NCBI RefSeq assembly: GCF_024666615.1
Contig: NZ_CP088297.1
Coordinates: forward strand, 3,886,501-3,950,500
Length of the DNA: 64,000 bases
DNA from: Aquabacterium sp. J223
GTDB lineage: Bacteria > Pseudomonadota > Gammaproteobacteria > Burkholderiales > Burkholderiaceae_C
Direction: 5' to 3'
The notes beneath the pieces were generated by a model that worked only from the letters and a program-made list of their open reading frames with translations, was not told the origin of the DNA and did no database searches. The position numbers and the translations under genes were made by a program. Of this stretch, positions 55,882 through 64,000 are shown piece by piece (the first letter of the stretch is position 1; every line of letters begins with the position of its first letter).

Positions 55882-57063
55882 ATGGTCCGACCGCTCGACG
55901 GCATCACGGTCGTCACGCTGGAACACGCCATCGCGGCGCCCTTCTGCACCCGCCAGCTGGCCGACCAGGGGGCGCGGGTGATCAAGGTGGAGCGTCCGGG
56001 CGTCGGCGACTTCGCGCGCGCCTACGACGAGCGCGTCAAGGGCCTGGCCTCGCACTTCGTCTGGGTCAACCGCTCGAAGGAAAGCCTGACGCTGGACGTC
56101 AAGCACGCCGAGGCCCAGCAGGTGCTGGGCCGGCTGCTCGAAGGCGCCGACGTGCTGGTGCAGAACCTGGCGCCGGGCGCCGCCGCACGGCTGGGGCTGT
56201 CGTTCGAAGCGCTGCACGCGCGCCACCCCCGGCTCATCGTCTGCGACATCTCCGGCTACGGCGCCGACGGGCCCTACCGTGACAAGAAGGCCTACGACCT
56301 GCTGATCCAGAGCGAGTCCGGCTTCCTGTCCGTGACCGGCGGCCCGGACGCGCCGGCCAAGGCCGGCTGCTCGATCGCCGACATCGCCGCCGGCATGTAC
56401 GCCTACACCGGCATCCTCAACGCGCTGCTGCTGCGCGGCCGCACCGGGCAGGGCTCGCACCTCGACGTGTCGATGCTGGAGAGCATGGCCGAGTGGATGA
56501 ACTACCCGCTGTACTACGCCTTCGACGGTGCGCCGCCGCCGCCGCGCGCCGGCGCGGCGCACGCCACCATCTACCCTTACGGGCCCTTCGCGGCCGGCGA
56601 CGGCCGCACCGTGATGCTGGGCCTGCAGAACGAGCGCGAGTGGGAGGCCTTCTGCACCACCGTGCTGCGGCAACCGGAGCTGGCCACCGACGGGCGCTTC
56701 GCCTCGAACCCGCGCCGCGTCGCCAACCGGCAGGCGCTGTCGGCGCTGATCGAGGCGGTGTTCTCGGCGCTCAACGCCGACCAGGTGATCGAGCGGCTGG
56801 AGCAGGCGCAGATCGCCAACGCCCGGCTCAACGACATGCACGAGGTGTGGGACCATCCGCAGCTGAAGGCGCGCCGGCGCTGGACCGAGGTCGGCACGCC
56901 CGCCGGCCCCGTGCCCGCGCTGCTGCCGCCGGGCAACACCGCCGCCGACGGACCCCGCATGGACCCGGTGCCGGCCCTCGGCCAGCACAGCCGGGCCATC
57001 CTCGCCGAACTGGGCTGGTCCGCGACGGACATCGAACGGCTGCGCCGGGAAGGGGCGATCTGA
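55882..57063 (+). CDS. CaiB/BaiF family CoA-transferase, probable itaconate CoA-transferase
   Basis: This 393-residue family III transferase begins LDGITVVTLEHAIAAPFCTRQLADQGARVIKVE (partly quoted), with LDVKHAEAQQVLGRLL, CDISGYGADGPYRDKKAYDLLIQ and GSHLDVSMLESM. The catalytic Asp is expected in the AYDLLIQ segment. It would move CoA from succinyl-CoA to a C5 dicarboxylate, as Ict does for itaconate. It lies 21 nt after the dehydrogenase gene and 1 nt before the CitE-like gene. Glutarate or another dicarboxylate cannot be excluded. Confidence 0.8.
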   Translation: MVRPLDGITVVTLEHAIAAPFCTRQLADQGARVIKVERPGVGDFARAYDERVKGLASHFVWVNRSKESLTLDVKHAEAQQVLGRLLEGADVLVQNLAPGAAARLGLSFEALHARHPRLIVCDISGYGADGPYRDKKAYDLLIQSESGFLSVTGGPDAPAKAGCSIADIAAGMYAYTGILNALLLRGRTGQGSHLDVSMLESMAEWMNYPLYYAFDGAPPPPRAGAAHATIYPYGPFAAGDGRTVMLGLQNEREWEAFCTTVLRQPELATDGRFASNPRRVANRQALSALIEAVFSALNADQVIERLEQAQIANARLNDMHEVWDHPQLKARRRWTEVGTPAGPVPALLPPGNTAADGPRMDPVPALGQHSRAILAELGWSATDIERLRREGAI

Positions 57064-57064
57064 G

Positions 57065-57928
57065 ATGGGCATGAACACCGACTCGCCGGTCGCCACCGCG
57101 CGCACGCTGCTGTTCGTGCCCGGCGACCGGCCGGAGCGCTTCGACAAGGCCGCGCGCAGCGGGGCCGACGCGGTGGTGCTCGACCTGGAGGACGCGGTGG
57201 CCACGGCACACAAGCCGGCGGCCCGCGCGCACATCGCACAGCAGTGGCCGGCGCTGCACGCGCTCGGCGTGCCGCTGGTGGTGCGCGTCAACGCTGCCGC
57301 CGACGGCCAGGTGCCGGCCGACGACCTCGCGCTCGTCGCCGCGCTGCCCGGCCTCGCGGCGGTGATGGTGCCCAAGGCCGAGTCGGCCGCCGCCCTGGCG
57401 GCGCTGCATGCCGCCGCCGGTGGCGTTGCGCTGCTGCCGCTGATCGAAACCGCCGCCGGACTCGACGCGGTGAAGGCGGTGGCCGGCGCCGCGGGCGTGC
57501 TGCGCCTGGTGGTCGGCAGCCTCGACTTCATGGCCGACACCGGCATCGCCTGCGACGCCGACGAGACCGAACTGGTGCCGCTGCGCTTCGCGGTGGCCAT
57601 CGCCACCCGGCTCGCCCGCCGCGCGCCGGCCCTCGACGGCGTGACCGTGCAGACCGGCGACGACGCGCGCCTGCAGGCCGACACCCGACGCGCCCTGCGC
57701 TTCGGCTTCGGCGGCAAGCTGTGCATCCACCCGCGGCAGGTGGCGGTGGTGCACGACGCGCTGGCGCCGTCGGCACAGGAGCTCGACTGGGCGCGGCGCG
57801 TGCTGGCCGCCGACGCCGCCAGCGCCGGCGCGGCGGTGCAGCTCGATGGCCGGATGGTCGACCTGCCGGTGGTGCTGCAGGCGCGCGCGACGCTGGCGCG
57901 GGCCGCGCGGACCCTCACGCCAGGCTGA
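57065..57928 (+). CDS. CitE-like CoA ester lyase, probable citramalyl-CoA lyase
   Basis: This 287-residue HpcH/CitE-type TIM barrel has LFVPGDRPERFDKAARSGADAVVLDLEDAV (partly quoted), Arg in VVRVNAA, PLIETAAGLDAV, and GGKLCIHPRQVAVVHDAL. These match citramalyl-CoA lyase (Ccl), which splits citramalyl-CoA to acetyl-CoA and pyruvate. It is the last gene of the itaconate-type operon and is convergent with the thiolase-like gene (6-nt gap). The malyl-CoA/beta-methylmalyl-CoA lyase family is a close alternative. Confidence 0.8.
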   Translation: MGMNTDSPVATARTLLFVPGDRPERFDKAARSGADAVVLDLEDAVATAHKPAARAHIAQQWPALHALGVPLVVRVNAAADGQVPADDLALVAALPGLAAVMVPKAESAAALAALHAAAGGVALLPLIETAAGLDAVKAVAGAAGVLRLVVGSLDFMADTGIACDADETELVPLRFAVAIATRLARRAPALDGVTVQTGDDARLQADTRRALRFGFGGKLCIHPRQVAVVHDALAPSAQELDWARRVLAADAASAGAAVQLDGRMVDLPVVLQARATLARAARTLTPG

Positions 57929-57934
57929 GCCGGA

Positions 57935-59110
57935 TCACGGCAGGGCCTCGGTGGCCAGGATGGCGGTGGCCTGGCTCGACAGCGTGCCGCCGTTGCCATG
58001 CGCCAGCGCGGTCCTCGCGCCGGCGACCTGCCGCTCGCCGGCCTCGCCGCGCAGCTGCCGCACCGCCTCGATCAGCGCGAACACGCCGTACATGCCCGGG
58101 TGCACGCAGGACAGGCCGCCGCCGTTGGTGTTCACCGGCAGCCGCCCGCCGGGCGCGATGGCACCGCCCTGCACGAAGGCACCGCCCTCGCCCTTGGCGC
58201 AGAAGCCGAGGTCCTCCAGGAACAGCAGGGTGTTGATGCTGAAGGCGTCGTAGAGCTGCACCATGTCGATGTCCTTCGGCGCCAGCCCGGCCGCGGCGAA
58301 GGCCTGGGCGCCGGACTGGGTGGCCGCGGTCACCGTCAGGTCGCGCATCGACGAGATCTGCCGGTGCCACACGGCGGTGGCGCTGCCCAGCACGTACACC
58401 GGCGCCCTCGGCCGGTCACGCGCCTCGTCGGCACGGCTGAGCACCAACGCGCCGGCGCCGTCGGTGACCAGGCAGCAGTCGCGCACGGTCAGCGGGTCGG
58501 ACACCATCCGCGAGGCCAGCACGTCGGCGATGGACAGCGGGCCGCGCATCAACGCCTCCGGGTTCAACCGGGCCCAGGCGCGCGCGGCCACGGCCACCTC
58601 GGCCAGCTGCTCGCGCGTGGTGCCGTACTGGTGCATGTGGCGCGAGGCGGCCAGCGCATAGGCGCTCACCGGCAGCGCCGGCTGGTAGGGGTGTTCGTAG
58701 GGCTGCGGGTCGAGGAAGCGCCGGCTGGCGACGATCTCCCGGCGGCCGAAGGCGCTGCTGCGGTTGGCGCTGCCGTAGCAGATCAGCACATGGCGGCACT
58801 GCCCCGCCTGCAGCGCCCGCATGGCCGGCAGCAGGTGGGCGATGAAGCTGCTGCCGCCCAGCATCGTGCCGTCGACGTACGACGGGTTCAGGCCGAGGTA
58901 CTCGATGACCGGCATCGGCCACATCACCGCCGACAGGCTGCAGGTGGCCAGGCCGTCGATGTCCTTCATCGTCAGGCCGGCATCGGCCACCGCCGCGGTG
59001 GCGGCGCGGGCCAGCAGCTCGATGTCGGTGAAGCCGGGCGCTTCGCCGCAGCCGAACGTGGCCGCGCCGGTGATGGCGGCACTGCCGCGCAGGGAGTTGG
59101 TCGTGGTCAT
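57935..59110 (-). CDS. Thiolase-like lipid-transfer family protein
   Basis: The 391-residue protein has the thiolase fold with SCP2-type sequence: AAITGAATFGCGEAPGFTDIELLARAAT at the head (partly quoted), CCLVTDGAGALVLS and a C-terminal VNTNGGGLSCVHPGMYG. The Cys in GLATCSLSAV may be the nucleophile position. Such proteins act as thiolases or, with a DUF35 partner, as retro-aldolases (Ltp2/ChsH2 type) on branched acyl-CoAs. The DUF35 gene overlaps its start (ATGA), so the two probably form a complex. The substrate is unknown. Confidence 0.85.
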   Translation of the reverse strand: MTTTNSLRGSAAITGAATFGCGEAPGFTDIELLARAATAAVADAGLTMKDIDGLATCSLSAVMWPMPVIEYLGLNPSYVDGTMLGGSSFIAHLLPAMRALQAGQCRHVLICYGSANRSSAFGRREIVASRRFLDPQPYEHPYQPALPVSAYALAASRHMHQYGTTREQLAEVAVAARAWARLNPEALMRGPLSIADVLASRMVSDPLTVRDCCLVTDGAGALVLSRADEARDRPRAPVYVLGSATAVWHRQISSMRDLTVTAATQSGAQAFAAAGLAPKDIDMVQLYDAFSINTLLFLEDLGFCAKGEGGAFVQGGAIAPGGRLPVNTNGGGLSCVHPGMYGVFALIEAVRQLRGEAGERQVAGARTALAHGNGGTLSSQATAILATEALP

Positions 59111-59496
59111 GCGGGATCGAACACCAGCAGGCCCCGGCCGTCGTGTTGCACGACGCGGGCGCGCACCTTCAGGCCGATGCGAACATCGTCGGGCGCCAGG
59201 CCTTCGACCCGGCTCATCAGGCACACGCCTTCGTCCAGGTCGACCAGCGAGACGTTGAGGTCGCCGCCGTCCTCGGGCCGGCGACGCACGGTGGTCACGG
59301 CGACCACCGTGCCGGTGCCGGCCGGCGCCTGCCGGGCGAGCGCGGTGCTGCCGCAGTGGGGACAGAGCTCGCGCGGGAAGAACACCGCACGGTCGCAGGC
59401 GCTGCAGCGCTGGATGAGGAAGCGGCCCTCGTCCAGCGCCGCCTGGTGGCGCGCCTGCACGCCGCCGGGCCGGTCCGCGCTCAGATCGGGTCCCAT
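59107..59496 (-). CDS. Zn-ribbon/OB-fold (DUF35) protein, partner of the thiolase-like protein
   Basis: This 129-residue protein has a zinc ribbon with Cys-x2-Cys (QRCSACD) and Cys-x2-Cys (LCPHCGS), followed by an OB fold (GTVVAVTTVRR). DUF35 proteins bind acyl-CoA and steady thiolase-like partners. It overlaps the SDR gene by 16 nt upstream and the thiolase-like gene downstream by 4 nt, so the three are coupled. It is not an enzyme by itself. Confidence 0.88.
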   Translation of the reverse strand: MGPDLSADRPGGVQARHQAALDEGRFLIQRCSACDRAVFFPRELCPHCGSTALARQAPAGTGTVVAVTTVRRRPEDGGDLNVSLVDLDEGVCLMSRVEGLAPDDVRIGLKVRARVVQHDGRGLLVFDPA

Positions 59497-60365
59497 GTGA
59501 AGACGTCGCCCGAGCGGTCCATCGGCACGAAGGACGCCTGCAGCGCCGGCACACCGTGCTCGGCCAGGCTCTGCGCGGTCCAGCCCTCCTCGCGGTGCAC
59601 CGAGCGCAACGGCCGGGGCTGGCTCATCAGGAAGACCTCGTTCTTGCGCACCGCGAAGACCTGGGCGTTGACCGCCGCGGCCGCGTCGCTGAGCAGGTAC
59701 ACCGCCAGCGGGGCGATCTTCTCCGGGGTCATCTGCTTGAAGCGCTCGACCCGGGCCTGCTGCTCCGGCGTGTCCACCCGGATCGAGCTGGTCATCGCCG
59801 TCCAGGCGAAGGGCGCGATGCAGTTGGACCGCACGCCGAACTTCTGCATGTCCAGCGCGATGCTCTTGGACAGCGCCACGATGCCGAGCTTGGCCGCGTT
59901 GTAGTTGGCCTGGCCGACGTTGCCGATCAGCCCCGAGGTGGACGTCATGTGCACGAAGGCGCCGCTGCCCTGGTCCTTGAAGCGGTCCGCCGCCGCACGG
60001 CTGACGAAGTAGCTGCCGTACAGGTGCACGCGCAGCACCGCGTCCCAGTCGTCGGGACCCATCTTGTGGAAGATGCGGTCGCGCAGGATGCCGGCGTTGT
60101 TGACCACGCCGTCGAGGCGGCCGAAGGCCGTCACCGCGTCGTCGACCAGCTGCGCGGCGGCCTCGGCCTCGCCGACGCTGCCGATGGCCGGCGCGGCGGA
60201 CCCGCCGGCCTGCCGGACCTCGTCGACCACCGCATGGGCGGCGTCGCCGATGTCGTTGACGACGACCGAAGCGCCCTCGGCGCCCAGCGCCAGCGCCAGC
60301 GCCCGGCCGATGCCGGCCCCGGCCCCGGTGACCAGCACCACCTTGTCCTGCAGCATCTTCGTCAT
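59481..60365 (-). CDS. SDR family dehydrogenase (multifunctional enzyme type 2-like)
   Basis: This 294-residue protein has the cofactor loop TGAGAGIGRALAL, NNAGILRD, the catalytic Ser in MTSTSGLIGN and Tyr-x3-Lys in ANYNAAK. The sequence resembles the (3R)-hydroxyacyl-CoA dehydrogenase part of peroxisomal multifunctional enzyme type 2. It would oxidise a 3-hydroxyacyl-CoA before thiolytic or retro-aldol cleavage by the next genes. The ATG at 60365 was preferred to a GTG two codons earlier. It starts a three-gene minus-strand unit, divergent from the Bug-type receptor gene. Confidence 0.87.
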   Translation of the reverse strand: MTKMLQDKVVLVTGAGAGIGRALALALGAEGASVVVNDIGDAAHAVVDEVRQAGGSAAPAIGSVGEAEAAAQLVDDAVTAFGRLDGVVNNAGILRDRIFHKMGPDDWDAVLRVHLYGSYFVSRAAADRFKDQGSGAFVHMTSTSGLIGNVGQANYNAAKLGIVALSKSIALDMQKFGVRSNCIAPFAWTAMTSSIRVDTPEQQARVERFKQMTPEKIAPLAVYLLSDAAAAVNAQVFAVRKNEVFLMSQPRPLRSVHREEGWTAQSLAEHGVPALQASFVPMDRSGDVFTWDPI

Positions 60366-60490
60366 CGGCACGGCGCCTTCAATCTGTTCAACGATCAGAT
60401 ATTAGACCACCTGAACACCGTCCAGCGGCCGTCGACCTTCTCAGGTGTTTACCCTTGGACTCAAACGCGACGATCGCCCTCAAACTAATC

Positions 60491-60510
60491 GCCGATCAGA
60501 TTCGATCGGC
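60491..60510. promoter_or_regulatory. 20-bp inverted repeat in the divergent SDR/Bug-receptor gap
   Basis: GCCGATC-N6-GATCGGC has perfect 7-bp arms and lies 37 nt before the Bug-receptor ATG. The 181-nt gap is AT-richer than its flanks and also holds ATCTG-N9-CAGAT (60382-60400), and the 9-mer CGATCAGAT occurs twice. These are candidate sites for a TetR- or GntR-type repressor encoded outside the window. Confidence 0.5.
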
Positions 60511-60546
60511 CCATCGCGGCAGGAACGCCGCCCCGAGGAGACCCGC

Positions 60547-61530
60547 ATGAACGCACCCAACCTGCCACGGCGCGCGGTCCTGGTCGCCATGGGCGGCGGC
60601 CTGGCACTGGCCGCCCGACCCGCGCTGGCGGCCTGGCCCGAGAAGCCGATCCGCTTGATCGTGCCGTACCCGCCCGGCGGCATCACCGACGTGCTGGGCC
60701 GTTCGCTGGCCGAGGCCATGCGCCGGGAGCTCGCGCAGACGGTGGTGGTCGAGAACAAGCCGGGCGCCAACAGCGGCCTGGGGGCGCAGGCGCTCGCCGC
60801 CTCGCCGGCGGACGGCTACACCGTGCTGCTCGGCGCGGCGTCGACGGTGGTGCTCAATCCGATGCTCAACAGCAAGATCGGCTACGACCCGCGCGAGTTC
60901 ACCCCCGTCGGCCGGATCGCCGACACGCCCTTGGTGGTGGTGGTCAAGGCCGACAGCCCGCTGACCAGCCTGGCCGACCTGCTGGCCGCGGCCAAGGCCC
61001 AGCCGGGACGCCTGGCCTACGGCAGCACCGGCGTGGGCAGCTCGCTGCACCTGGCCGGCGAGCTGCTGCAGTCGGCGACCGGCACCGAGATGCTGCACGT
61101 CCCGTACAAGGGCAGCGCGCCCGCGCTCAACGGCGTGCTGTCCGGCGAGACGCAGTTCCTGGTCGACTCCATCGGCTCGTCCATGCCGCTGATCAAGGGC
61201 GGGCGGGTGCGCGCGCTGGCGGTGACCACCGCGCAGCGCCTGCCGATCCTGCCCGAGGTGCCGACGGTGGCCGAGGCGGGGGTGGCGGGCTTCGACGTGT
61301 CCACCTGGTTCGGCCTCTTCGTGCCCCGGCAGACGCCGGAGGAGGCGGTCAGGCGCCTGAACGCCGCCGTGGCATCGGCCGTGCGCGAGGCGGCCTTCCG
61401 CACGCAGTTCGAAGGCCTGGGCATGATCGTCTCGCAGCCCGGGTCGCCCCAGGCCTTCGACCGCTTCATCAAGGCGGAGGCGGGCAAGTGGGCCCCGCTG
61501 ATCAAGGCCAAGAACATCGTCCTGGAGTGA
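60547..61530 (+). CDS. Bug-type tripartite tricarboxylate transporter substrate-binding protein
   Basis: This 327-residue precursor has a signal peptide (MNAPNLPRRAVLVAMGGGLA, ending ARPALAA). The Bug fold follows: AWPEKPIRLIVPYPPGGITDVLGR, ENKPGANSGLG and the DGYTVLLG motif. These periplasmic receptors are abundant in Burkholderiales and often lack a dedicated membrane partner nearby, as here. GAGGAG lies before the ATG. The ligand, probably a carboxylic acid, may be the precursor of the acyl-CoA handled by the neighbouring genes. Confidence 0.9.
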   Translation: MNAPNLPRRAVLVAMGGGLALAARPALAAWPEKPIRLIVPYPPGGITDVLGRSLAEAMRRELAQTVVVENKPGANSGLGAQALAASPADGYTVLLGAASTVVLNPMLNSKIGYDPREFTPVGRIADTPLVVVVKADSPLTSLADLLAAAKAQPGRLAYGSTGVGSSLHLAGELLQSATGTEMLHVPYKGSAPALNGVLSGETQFLVDSIGSSMPLIKGGRVRALAVTTAQRLPILPEVPTVAEAGVAGFDVSTWFGLFVPRQTPEEAVRRLNAAVASAVREAAFRTQFEGLGMIVSQPGSPQAFDRFIKAEAGKWAPLIKAKNIVLE

Positions 61531-61541
61531 AGACGAAAGCC

Positions 61542-62413
61542 ATGTTCCAAGCCGATCTGTTGAAGGGCAAGCGCATCCTGGTCACCGGCGGCGGCTCGGG
61601 CCTGGGCCGCGAGATCGCCAGCCGCTACCTCGAGCTCGGTGCCGAGCTGCACCTGTGCGGGCGCCGGAAGGCGGTGCTCGACGAGACCGCTGCCGCGCTG
61701 ATGGCGGCGCACGGCGGGCGCGTGGTCGGCCACGAGGTGGACATCCGCCACGCCGACGCGGTGGACGCGATGGTCGACCGCATCTGGTCCGACTCGGGGC
61801 CGCTGGACGGGCTGGTCAACAACGCCGCCGGCAACTTCGTCAGCCGCACGCAGGACGTGTCGCCCCGCGGCTTCGACGCGGTGGCCGGCATCGTGCTGCA
61901 CGGCACCTACTACACCACCCACCACGTCGGCCGGCGCTGGATCGCCGAGGGCCGCAAGGGTTCGGTGATCTCCATCGTCGTCACCTGGGTGCGCACCGGC
62001 GCGCCCTTCGTCGTGCCGAGCGCAATGAGCAAGGCCGGGGTCGACGTGATGACCAAGTCGCTGGCCATCGAATGGGGGCCGCACGGCATCCGCCTCAACG
62101 CCATCGCGCCCGGCATCTTCCCGACCGAAGGCGCCAACAAGCGGCTGAGCCCGAACACCGACTGGAAGGACGACAACGTGCACAACCCCATGAACCGGGT
62201 CGGCCGCATGAGCGAGCTGCAGAACCTGGCCGTCTTCCTGATGGCCGACGGCGTGGAATGGCTCACCGGCGAGACCATCGCCATCGACGGCGCCGGGCAC
62301 CGGCAGAACGGCGCCTCGTTCACCGAGCTGGCCGGCCTGAACGATGCGCAGTGGCGCGAGATGCGCGAGTCCATCCGCGCACAGGACCGGCGCGACAAGG
62401 CCGCGACCCCGGC

Positions 62414-62417
<4 letters not shown>
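61542..62417 (+). CDS. SDR family protein resembling 2,4-dienoyl-CoA reductase
   Basis: This 291-residue protein has the cofactor loop TGGGSGLGREIA, NNAAGNFVS and PSAMSKAGVDVMTKSLAIEWGP. The usual active-site Tyr of Tyr-x3-Lys is replaced by Ser in SAMSK, a pattern seen in peroxisomal-type 2,4-dienoyl-CoA reductases, which use other residues. It would reduce a conjugated unsaturated acyl-CoA with NADPH. The ATG is 11 nt after the Bug-receptor stop. Its stop overlaps the acyl-CoA synthetase start (ATGA). Confidence 0.83.
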
Positions 62418-63945
<1,528 letters not shown>

Positions 63946-63949
<4 letters not shown>

Positions 63950-64000
63950 GCGCCCGCTGGCCTTCCCTGCAGGCGCTGCTCGCACCGGCGTCGGTCGCCG
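63946..64000 (+). CDS. Start of an unidentified gene (cut by window edge)
   Basis: Only 18 codons are visible (MSARWPSLQALLAPASVA). The ATG overlaps the acyl-CoA synthetase stop by ATGA, so it is a real coupled gene rather than chance. Its identity cannot be told from this fragment. Confidence 0.6.

Noticed and set aside
54700-57063. Glutaryl-CoA dehydrogenase and glutaryl-CoA transferase as the next steps of nicotinate breakdown
   Set aside because: The dehydrogenase lacks the C-terminal catalytic Glu of glutaryl-CoA dehydrogenase and the full gene order matches the itaconate locus better; kept only as a weaker alternative.

Overview
The window is GC-rich bacterial chromosome (about 70% G+C by eye), with short intergenic gaps and many ATGA start/stop overlaps. 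The gene set (dapA-bamC-MBL hydrolase order, Bug-type receptors, an MobA/MobR pair, itaconate-type and nicotinate clusters) points to a betaproteobacterium of the order Burkholderiales, probably near Rubrivivax, Piscinibacter or Azohydromonas. No rRNA, tRNA, CRISPR array, complete insertion sequence or prophage was seen.

Layout. (1) 1-10135, minus strand: a DedA gene end, then two related sets of the poorly understood alpha-E / circularly permuted ATP-grasp / transglutaminase system. One set is three separate genes; the other is a fused ATP-grasp-alpha-E protein plus a giant transglutaminase. (2) 10226-31525: mostly housekeeping genes (comEC, globin, ridA, dsbB, GST, parC, parE, Rieske oxygenase, transporters, lytic transglycosylase, dapA, bamC, MBL hydrolase). 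A 356-bp element with 29-bp terminal inverted repeats lies between GST and parC. (3) 31522-36204: a JmjC-type ribosomal oxygenase, then mobR and mobA (3-hydroxybenzoate 4-monooxygenase) transcribed divergently, and a TauD/TfdA oxygenase. (4) 36338-52769: a nicotinamide/nicotinate catabolic regulon, the most interesting part. (5) 52796-57928: a LysR regulator and a divergent itaconate-type operon (hydratase, acyl-CoA dehydrogenase, CoA-transferase, CitE-like lyase). (6) 57935-64000: acyl-CoA metabolism genes (thiolase-like/DUF35 pair, two SDRs, acyl-CoA synthetase) with a Bug receptor.

The nicotinate region appears to encode a reductive route known biochemically from Eubacterium barkeri and Azorhizobium. 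A nicotinamidase with a possible Tat signal makes nicotinate, NicAB makes 6-hydroxynicotinate, a ferredoxin-type 6-hydroxynicotinate reductase makes the tetrahydro-oxo compound, and an enamidase opens the ring to 2-formylglutarate. The minus-strand operon of eleven genes also carries a Liv-type ABC importer, two tandem DUF1185 proteins and a UPF0280 (ApbE-like) protein of unknown role. A ferredoxin-NADP reductase, a TetR regulator and the enamidase are read divergently. The shared promoter region has two copies of a 20-bp palindrome (CATGTAG-N6-CTACATG/C), the likely TetR operators.

Six apparent single-base frameshifts in C or G runs affect ridA, parC, parE (twice), the second DUF1185 gene and the TetR gene. 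Because parC and parE are normally essential, these most likely reflect homopolymer errors in the sequence rather than real gene loss.
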